DNA of 64,000 nt. It comes from Melampsora larici-populina 98AG31 (taxonomy: Eukaryota > Basidiomycota > Pucciniomycetes > Pucciniales > Melampsoraceae). Location of the stretch: the NCBI RefSeq assembly GCF_000204055.1, contig NW_006768830.1:132634-196633 (forward strand). The letters run 5' to 3'. Below, in pieces: positions 57,540 through 64,000 of the stretch. The translations under genes and the position numbers were made by a program. The stretch's first letter is position 1. Each line of letters starts with the position of its first letter. The notes under the pieces are model-generated. The model was given only the letters and a program-made list of their open reading frames with translations. It was not told the origin of the DNA and searched no databases.

Positions 57540-57770
57540 CTGGGTACTGTACAGGTACGGTACGGTACAGTAGCCTTGATGACGGGTACCAATACTCTGC
57601 AGTTCCGGTACCTTACCTGTATTCCCGGAACTCTACCTGGTACCGTACCTGATGACCAAAACCCTGTCTCAGCCCTTCCAGTACCGTAGCCAACACCGGG
57701 TACGGTACACCTAGGTACGGCACTCACCTTACTAGTGACGGTACTGCACGGTACCAGTACCAGTGCAGTC
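57540..57770. repeat. GGTAC/GTACC subterminal array, right end of hAT-2
   Basis: This mirrors 53200-53475, with phrases such as 'acaggtacggtacggtacag' and 'gacggtactgcacggtacca'. Open frames that cross it on either strand are compositional. Confidence 0.9.
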
Positions 57771-57793
57771 ACTGTTGCTGCGTTGCCTGTAGC

Positions 57794-58827
57794 CACCATA
57801 CGGATTGCTTCATCCGGATTAGGTAATGGTGATCTATCTTTCACGGTTACTTTATTCAGTTCCTGGTAGTCACAGACCCAACGTGGATCAGCTTCAGGGT
57901 CTTTCTTAGGAATAATAAGAGAAGGTGACCCATATTGGCTAGTTGATCTGCGAATACAACCTGCTTTAAGATGTTGATCAATGAGTCTGCGCCATGCATC
58001 TCTATGCCTCAAGGGATATCCATATTGCTTCCCATTAATGACTGCATTCGGGTCCGTCAGGCCTATCTTGTGCCGGACTTTCAAGGATTTGTTTTGCTCA
58101 GTGGGAGGGAAAAAGTCGTCCTCCCCTTCCGCCACAGCGGGCAATTCATCAGGAAATAACTTTTTAAACTCTTCAAAAACCGCTTCTTCTTTCTTGGCCA
58201 CCACTCGCGCACTCTCAATTTTACCCAAATTCTCCACCACACACGCTAATAATTCTTCCTTTGGAAGCTCCTTATCAAGATTCATCAATTGGTCTTTTGA
58301 TTCTTTGCATTTCAAGGTTTTGGAGTTACGATCATAAAGCATCAGTCCGCTTTTGTTATGAATTATACAACGACGGTGAACAGATATATCAACTTTGTGT
58401 AATTTCAAGAAAGGTGTGCCACAGATCATGTCGTATCCACCGTTGAGTTTCGCGACTTTGAAGAAATTTGCTCCAAATCGAATGGACGGTTCCTTAGAAT
58501 CCAAGTTAGCAAACGTGAAGTGAGTAAGTTGCTTCACTGGCCCTTCAGACTCAAGAGCGAGACCCACAGTTACGGGTTTAACCAGAGGACATTTTGGTAA
58601 CCGAGCCTTCTGCACCAGATACTTGTCCATGAGGTTTGTTTCGCAAGCTGAATCAAACAAAGCACGTATGGGAACACCGTTACAAACAAGGTCAACAATG
58701 ATCGATGGTTCCCTTTCACCAGGTACGCACCTCTCTTGCTTTTCCTCTTCCACGCGTGCCACTAACACCTTATCCGCTCCTGCATAACGTTCCAGCTCCT
58801 CATCCGTAAGTTCAGGCAACTCGGTTA
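57794..58827 (-). pseudogene. pol: Gypsy pol: aspartic protease and proximal reverse transcriptase
   Basis: From 58819: 'MPELTDEELERYAGADKVLV', a retropepsin-like block 'IVDLVCNGVPIRALFDSACE' (DSA in place of the usual D(T/S)G), 'FKVAKLNGGYDMICGTPFLK', 'EEFKKLFPDELPAVAEGEDD', then RT: 'HKIGLTDPNAVINGKQYGYP', 'GCIRRSTSQYGSPSLIIPKK', 'RWVCDYQELNKVTVKDRSPL', 'PNPDEAIRMVATG'. It is cut by hAT-2 at 57793 and separated from gag by the CACTA MITE at 58828. Confidence 0.9.
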
Positions 58828-59643
58828 CACTACAAGAAAGATGATATTTTCTGCACGGAAAAGAAAAGTCTTGACATAAAAAACTATTGAGATCTCAGGA
58901 GGAGAGCAAAAAATACAAAAATATATGCACCTTGTTGCCTGCTATCAGAGCTTTAATCCAACTTTTTTTTGGTATTTTTAGAGTCTCTTTTGATGAATGT
59001 ACTAACAATAAACCTTCAATTTCATCAAATTACAACCTGTAACAAATGCTGAGATTTGGCTCACAAAGATCAAATGGACATTTTGATGTCTAAGAAACCA
59101 CATAACTTTTGCATTTGGGCATGAAAAACCTTGATTTTGAGTTCATTAGAAAGCTGAACATCTGCTCCAGAGCTTTCATTGAAGGTGAAAATGTGTGGCT
59201 AGTCTGGTAAGGGCGTTATGGAGACATATGTGTGAATTGTTTCAAACTTCTATAACTTCTTTCACTCAACAGCCAGAGCTCTTAGTCCATAACAAAGTAT
59301 GTCCAGAATGCATTCAGCTTTCTAATGAGTTAATGATCAAGTCCTTTGGAGCGGAATTCAAAAAGTTATGAGTTTTCTCAGAAATAAGAATGTCCATTTG
59401 ATCCTCATGAGCCAAATTTCAGTCTTTGTTACAGGCTGTAATTTGATGAAATTGAAGGTTTATTGTTAGTACATTCATCAAAAGAGACTCTAAAAATACC
59501 AAAAAATACTTGAATTAAAGCTCTGATAGCAGGCAACAAGGTGCATATATTTTTGTATTTTTTGCTCTCCTCCTGAGATCTCAATATTTTTCTATGTCAA
59601 AACTTTTCTTTTCCGTGCAGAAAATATTATGTTTCTTGTAGTG
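58828..59643. mobile_element. CACTA MITE, 816 bp, TSD TTA, at the Gypsy gag-pol junction
   Basis: It starts CACTACAAGAAAGATGATAT and ends CTTGTAGTG, with TTA at 58825-58827 and 59644-59646. Inverted arms of about 300 bp share 'ttttctgcacggaaaagaaa', 'gtactaacaataaaccttca' and 'caaattacaacctgtaac'. It is the same family as 36961-37774. Removing it with one TTA joins gag and pol as 'RIAALTELPELTDEE', so gag-pol was one frame here. Confidence 0.95.
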
Positions 59644-61624
59644 TTAGTGCCGCAATGCGCGTTGGAGCCGTGTTACTGGTTGTCGGACAGCCTGCCGGTT
59701 TTTGAAGTGCGGCTCCAGGTAGAGGGCGAGGTTCGTTACGGGGTGGACGAGGTCCAGCATTGAACTGATCTGGTGGTGGGACGCTTATGAAGGTGTTGGA
59801 GAACTCGGTACAGCTTGGATTGCCACATTTCTTCTTGCAATTCATGCACAAGCCTAAATGCTTCATCCATTGTTTGTACCTCCATGCATTCTCAGCTTGT
59901 TCTTCTGGATTTCTGATTGATGTTCTAACTCCATTTCCAGTATTCGACGTTGAGTTCAATGCAGGTTGATTCGTGATAAAGGGATTTAGAGAAGATCCAC
60001 GTAATTGGCCTTCCTTTACTTGACCACCATCTACCAGTCCTCGCCAGGTCGCTTTAGCACGGGATACAAAATGAATCATATTGAAATTATTATCCATTAA
60101 TAACCGGTCTTTCCTAACCATGCTGTCGAAAATCGGCGGAAGTCCCCAACAAATGTATTGTGCTAATTCCTTCTGAGTGATACGAGAAAACCGTGAGATA
60201 GTGCGATGAAGTCCTTGTGCCCGTTTGATGAAAGTATCAAAAGATTCGGTAGGTCTGATTTGCAACTTTCTTAATTGTTGTTCTATGTCCGCCACCCAAT
60301 CTTCCGGTAAGGTACCTAACGCGATCAAATCCATAACCTCCGACCAAGATTTGCCTTCTAACTCTGATTTGGCTGATTGATACCAGGCGGAAGCTTGTTG
60401 ATCTACTAATAAAGAACCTAATAATTTCAACCGTGCTTTATCACTATTCAGCTCCTTTACATCAAAGTATTGTTCTGTGAGCCACTGCCAGTGAAATAGT
60501 TCCATGGGCTTCCCATAAGGTCCTTTATACTTTGGCACTTCAGCTAATCGTATCTTACTTGCTGTAACAGTCAAGCTCGAGTCATTGCTGTTGCTATCCG
60601 AGTTATCACTTGATGGTGTCTGAGTCGGCACGATTGGGGCAGAAGGAGGAGGAGATAATGCTGGTGACCGTGGCGATAATAGCGGAAGTGATACAGGGGC
60701 TGTTTCAGGAGGCACCCAGCGTACCGCTGGCGTTGATTGAACCCAAGGGTAGGTCCATGGCATCGCAGTTGGCGGCATCGCAAGGGTTTGACCAGATTCG
60801 GAATTGTAAGCAGGCGGGGCAGGACCAAAGTTGGAACAAGTTCGTGACGAAAGGTTGATCGGTGGTGGACCGTCTTGTTTCGCCGGCGCGTGTGTCTGGT
60901 TCGCCACAATCGGTGAAGGCGAGACTGTTCCGCTGCCCATGAATTGAGCAAATGGATTGTTCGATCGAGAAGACTGTAAGCTAAAGTCCTCAACCCGTGG
61001 TCTCGATTCTCGGCGTTCTTGAGCTAACTCCTGAACTAACGACTCCAGCGCGTCAATTCTCTCACAACGGCGTTCCAAGATTTCATTCTGATTTTGAGCT
61101 TTCTGCAACTGTCTGTTTAAAGACTCAATCTGATCTTCGTCTGGGATCTTTGACATTGGGATCTTGCCCTTTCCGGCCGATGTCAAAGGTTCTGCCATAA
61201 TTCGCTTCACCGGTGCCGGAGGTGTAAATATGAAGGCGCCCGGTGGTCTCGGTGTAGCCTGCACGTCGCGTGACTTGCGAGGTGTGTTGTTGTCCGGCAG
61301 TAATCACTTGAAGAACAACTGGACAATTTCTTTGTCACTCGATCGGGATAAGTCACCGTAAGTATTTTGTGCAGGTGTCTCAAGAATAGCAGGCTTAGTC
61401 TGATTACTATGAGCTTCAATATTTTTCTGTGGTTCACTTGCAGATAGTTCACGGTATTCCGAAGCAGGAGTTTCCGGAACTTCCGGTTGCCAATTTTAGC
61501 GAGGCGGTTTTGGTGCTGGTGGACTAGAAAGCGGCGAGATAGGGTTTTGAGCAGCGCGTGATCGACGGAGTAAAGCGTTGGGATTATCAGTGTAATTCGA
61601 AGGAAGATTTCGTCGATCGGACAT
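59644..61624 (-). pseudogene. gag: Gypsy gag, with two nonsense codons
   Basis: The start is at 61624 (MSDRRNLPSNYTDN). Stops lie at 61496-61498 (TAA) and 61304-61306 (TGA). From 61264 the frame is open: a basic Pro-rich region, a coiled coil ('ESLNRQLQKAQNQNEILERR'), a Pro/Ser linker, and the capsid-like retrotransposon gag domain 'MELFHWQWLTEQYFDVKELN', 'ARLKLLGSLLVDQQASAWYQ', 'DWVADIEQQLRKLQIRPTES', 'FDTFIKRAQGLHRTISRFSR'. A Cys-rich knuckle 'CMNCKKKCGNPSC' follows, then an Arg/Pro-rich tail. It runs into the CACTA MITE at the pol junction. The protein would package the RNA in a virus-like particle. Confidence 0.9.
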
Positions 61625-61763
61625 CCGAAAACAGAAAAGCAGACAGCACGTAGAACAGAAACAGCAGATTTGACAGCAGGGATATAAGACTCAGTCGGAG
61701 TGATTACACAGCAGGATTCGGAGATTAATAAGGTTTGTTAAAAAAAAGTATAGGTGAAAAAAG
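61625..61763 (-). other. Gypsy 5' leader
   Basis: This is the short untranslated stretch between the 5' LTR and gag. Immediately after the LTR the minus strand reads CTTTTTTCACC, with no TGG-type primer-binding site, so priming may be unconventional or the site may have mutated. Confidence 0.6.
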
Positions 61764-62083
61764 TGTAAGGTTCAAGAGATGAACCTTCACTGTGGATTGT
61801 GGAGACAGCTCGAAAGCTCGAAGTCACCTATAAAATATCTCTATCTGATTTCCAAACTGGCTCCGAGTTGGAGAGTCTCCTCCAATCAGCTACCACACTA
61901 ACACAATACAAAAGCAGAATATAAGAAAGAACTAAAGGATAATGTGCTTACCTGGCTCCGAGTGGGAGAGTCTCCTAAGGAGAAGATTCACTCAGGAGCC
62001 AGGGCAACTTGATGACTACACTCTTGATGTCTAAACCCATAATCCATAACAACTGAGATCTACCTGTAAGGTATACCCTTACA
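61764..62083 (-). repeat. 5' LTR of the Gypsy element
   Basis: 320 bp, TG...CA. It differs from the 3' LTR at four sites: C/T in 'agct(c/t)gaag', A/G in 'ctg(a/g)tttcc', G/T in 'gagt(g/t)ggag' and A/T in 'ggt(a/t)taccc'. Confidence 0.95.
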
Positions 62084-62088
62084 CATTG

Positions 62089-62574
62089 ACATGATTGGAG
62101 TAGACTCAACCGTAAAGACAATTGCACACTTTGGTCGTGCAATTGTGCAACCAAGATCACTATCACCGCACCTCAACCACCTCCTTTTTCACCCTACCCC
62201 TACTTCTACCCTCCTTGCATCTACATATCTGTTCACCCTGACTACTGTTGTGTAGATAGACGAAAAGATGCTTATAAAAATCTACAAAAGAATGCAAGAA
62301 AGATGACCAGTTTTTGATTTGATTGACTGGTTGGAAAAGCCTAGCAGTGTTTAGACTATACTTTTCTTGAAGAATCAAGTTGGTTCTGAAGAAGTAAGAA
62401 TAGCAGTAAGTTGATTGATATTTGAAGTCCGTTCTGAGTTAATCAATTTGATGGGAAGAATTGTGAAATGACAGACCGGTTTGAAACTGGGCTACAAAAA
62501 AATTGAAATTTTGAAAACCTGGCATTGTTTTTTCGAAACCGGGCGCCAAACAGTGTGATCCTATATGTATATTG
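62089..62574. other. Interior of the long-TIR element, right of Gypsy
   Basis: There is no supportable gene. The inverted 'aaaccgggcgccaaa' (62539) pairs with 45129. A CT-rich tract occurs at 62168-62220. Confidence 0.5.
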
Positions 62575-62906
62575 ATAAAGATTGAAGATCTCCAAGATCC
62601 CAGTCTTATTTATAGTACAAAAATAGTATTTTTTATCCGTGATTTTCTTTTCAAACCTCAATAACTCAGTCATTTTACATGATAAAGTTTGATAGACTAT
62701 ATATTCTTGATCTGTGAATACAGGAGCAGGTGTGTACACATTTATGACATCACATGATGTCATCAGAATTTTGCTGGTTGGACAGGCAAATGGCCCCATA
62801 TGATATTATGTTGAAGTCATTTTGAAATCTTTCTGAATCTTCCAGGAATCTTTCATGAAGCCGTGGTAATCTCTGGCCTGCCAGAGCCTAGTATCTGGGG
62901 GCTGTG

Positions 62907-63207
62907 CACAGGCTCGCCCCCCCCAGCCCACAGGGTCTTCCAGAATCTATCCTGGCCAAGAAATCAAACCCTGCACGCCCTGAAGCCGAGTTGATCCATG
63001 AACCTTGAGAGAGGTTGGAGCTCAGGAGGAACCCCCCAGGAGGCCTTCTAGATCTCAAAGCGAGAGAAGGCGGAGGGGGCAGAGTAATTTGGTGCTCAGC
63101 TGAACCCCAGGAGCCCATAGCGGGGGGGACAAGTTGTGTCAACATCTGGGGAAGCATGTAATGATTCAGAGGTCTAGCATACACACCATTATTGATTGTT
63201 AGTAGGG
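62907..63207. other. GC-rich leader of the terminal open frame
   Basis: Base composition changes abruptly to GC-rich at the TIR boundary ('ggctcgccccccccagccca', 'ggaggaaccccccaggagg'). No coding frame is supported. It may be the 5' untranslated region or terminal repeat of the next element. Confidence 0.45.
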
Positions 63208-64000
63208 ATGGCATTCTTGGCATACCCCAATGTCAGAGTCTTGCAATTATTCAAGGCCGGTAAGTATGCTGAAGGGCAGGCCTTACTCAACCACCTGATG
63301 AACCTCGCACACCCGGGCGCAATGGAAGGTTCAGCCCCTGAGGGTAGTGGCACAATAAACCCGATCCAAGGCGGTAGCGGCATTGCTAGGTCAAGACCAC
63401 AATGGTTGATACAAGAGGACCCCACGCTGAGCTCAAGTGACCTGAGCAACCTCACTTTTGCAAAGCGGCTAAGGCAGAGGGATCCCCTGACAGCCACTGC
63501 AATACACCCCACCCTGAGGTCTAGAGGGGCGGCAGTATCCCAGCATCCAACAAGATCATCCAGTCGACTTCACCCAATCTTTGATCAGCAACCCCAAGTC
63601 GGACAGTTGTCAGCAAACACGGTCACTCACCAGACACCACTTGCAAACGTCTTGAGAGAGCCACCAGCAGGTGTCGCGGAAACAAACATCAAACTAGAAC
63701 TTTGGGAAGAGGCGCAGGTGAAGGTGCTGATGACTTCAAAGAAAGGCAGGCTGGTACTGAAGAAGGGAGATGTGGTAGAAAATGGTCTATACTTGGTGGC
63801 GGATCCTACCAATGAAATGGAGAAAGGTTTAACACCCTTGTCCCCGGTGCTAACACACTGGCTGCGTACCTTCAAGTCGTACATCCCCCTGACTGTATTC
63901 AACCGGGTCTTCCTGATTGACAACCAGCAGGAGTGGAGCCGTAGGAAAGCGCCTTCGGAGCCGAAGATCAAGGACGGAGCATCTTCATTACGGGTCTATG
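63208..64000 (+). CDS. Partial open frame of at least 264 codons, possibly gag-like TE protein
   Basis: The ATG at 63208 is preceded in frame by TGA at 63193-63195. No stop occurs before the window edge. The start is MAFLAYPNVRVLQLFKAGKY. A Ser/Thr/Gln/Pro-rich middle follows, then a conserved-looking block 'LELWEEAQVKVLMTSKKGRL', 'VLKKGDVVENGLYLVADP', 'VLTHWLRTFKSYIPLTVFNR' and 'DNQQEWSRRKAPSEPKIKDG'. From memory, proteins with this block are repeated in rust genomes and look like capsid-type proteins of retroelements, but I cannot name the family. Higher GC content and lack of lesions set it apart from the rest of the window. Confidence 0.6.
   Translation, partial: MAFLAYPNVRVLQLFKAGKYAEGQALLNHLMNLAHPGAMEGSAPEGSGTINPIQGGSGIARSRPQWLIQEDPTLSSSDLSNLTFAKRLRQRDPLTATAIHPTLRSRGAAVSQHPTRSSSRLHPIFDQQPQVGQLSANTVTHQTPLANVLREPPAGVAETNIKLELWEEAQVKVLMTSKKGRLVLKKGDVVENGLYLVADPTNEMEKGLTPLSPVLTHWLRTFKSYIPLTVFNRVFLIDNQQEWSRRKAPSEPKIKDGASSLRVY

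Larger units (their letters stand above)
53191..57785. mobile_element. hAT-2, 4.6-kb hAT transposon in the Gypsy RT, apparently intact
   Basis: A perfect 8-bp duplication CCTGTAGC lies at 53183-53190 and 57786-57793. The 14-bp TIRs are AACGCAGCAACAGT and its exact inverse ACTGTTGCTGCGTT before a final G at 57785. Both subterminal zones (53200-53475, 57540-57770) are dense in GGTAC/GTACC motifs. Removing the element restores the RT frame as 'IRMVATGKLFSVVDQIN'. It carries one multi-exon transposase with no stop or shift found. The perfect ends and clean gene make it the youngest large element here and the best candidate for mobility. Confidence 0.95.
45405..62083 (-). mobile_element. Ty3/Gypsy LTR retrotransposon with four nested inserts
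   Basis: Both 320-bp LTRs (45405-45724, 61764-62083) are present, with a perfect 5-bp duplication CATTG (45400-45404, 62084-62088). Order on the minus strand is LTR, gag, protease, RT, RNase H, integrase, GPY/F-type domain, polypurine tract, LTR. Integrase after RNase H places it in Ty3/Gypsy (Metaviridae). Inserts are a CACTA MITE at gag-pol, hAT-2 in RT, and hAT-1 in integrase, which itself carries a foldback. Without them the element is about 6.5 kb. Nonsense codons in gag and pol make it dead even without the inserts. No standard TGG primer-binding site follows the 5' LTR. Confidence 0.95.
44361..62906. mobile_element. Long-TIR element (CACAGCCCCC family) split by a Gypsy insertion
   Basis: The left arm (44361 to about 44715) and right arm (about 62575-62906) are inverted repeats of roughly 350 bp. 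They share 'catatggggccatttgcctg', 'acatcatgtgatgtcata' and 'ggtttgaaaa(a/g)aaaatcacgg'. Both continue to 'TTTGGCGCCCGGTTT' (45129 and inverted at 62539), but the left arm carries about 400 extra bp. The Gypsy element 45405-62083 sits inside; without it the element is about 1.9 kb and has no gene. No target duplication was found. The terminal family matches 17680 and 19850. Confidence 0.7.

Noticed and set aside
57458..57689. Open frames with repeated Val-Arg-Tyr-type residues
   Set aside because: They are produced by the GGTAC array of hAT-2. The apparent C-terminal extension of the Gypsy protein at 57512-57793 has the same cause.
60571..60993. 140-codon minus-strand frame
   Set aside because: It overlaps gag in another frame; the gag reading has clear capsid-domain similarity and this one has none.

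Overview
The window looks like part of a rust-fungus genome (Basidiomycota, Pucciniales, most likely Puccinia). This is inferred from the mixture of transposon families (KDZ transposases with the CxC1-type N-terminal region, Tnp2, BED-finger hAT, Ty3/Gypsy), a Tet-like 2OG-Fe(II) oxygenase relic, an F-box-like relic, AT-rich intergenic DNA, and short GT-AG introns of roughly 60-100 bp in almost every coding region. I see no intact housekeeping gene, rRNA, tRNA or CRISPR array. Nearly the whole window is transposable-element DNA, much of it inserted into other elements.

Layout. 1-1189: pyrimidine-rich non-coding DNA. 1190-7291: a Tnp2-class DNA transposon with 158-bp inverted termini and two broken, convergent genes. 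7292-17.6 kb: decayed single-copy-like DNA holding an F-box pseudogene, a Gypsy RNase H scrap, a hAT scrap, a Tet-like oxygenase relic, a MITE and microsatellites. 17.7-20.2 kb: a possible inverted-repeat element and degenerate palindromic repeats. 20.2-23.4 kb and 39.8-40.0 kb: the two halves of one KDZ transposase gene (KDZ-A, minus strand). It is split by a 16.4-kb second KDZ transposon (KDZ-B, 23429-39830) that has a near-perfect 8-bp target duplication. KDZ-B carries a transposase and a second gene on the opposite strand. It has itself been invaded by a Tc1/mariner-like MITE (28309-30049), a PIF/Harbinger element sitting in the edge of that MITE (30052-34109, TSD TTA), and a CACTA MITE (36961-37774, TSD TAA). 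40.0-44.4 kb: an unrecognised TE-like gene broken by a solo LTR and a non-autonomous hAT element.

44.4-62.9 kb: a long-TIR element split by a nearly complete Ty3/Gypsy retrotransposon (minus strand, 45405-62083; LTRs about 316/320 identical; TSD CATTG). The Gypsy element is interrupted by two autonomous-type hAT elements (46830-51604 in integrase, 53191-57785 in reverse transcriptase) and by a second CACTA MITE (58828-59643) at the gag-pol junction. The older hAT itself carries a small foldback element. At several of these sites, removing the insert plus one target-site copy restores the reading frame of the host gene, so the boundaries are well supported. The window ends in a 264-codon open frame that runs off the right edge.

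How the genes work together. They are transposition genes rather than a cellular pathway. Most are dead, with many in-frame TGA codons. The hAT transposase at 57163-53590 is the only long gene in which I found no disabling change, and it is the best candidate for a recently active element. The single OB-fold gene inside the PIF/Harbinger element is also open and may be captured cargo.
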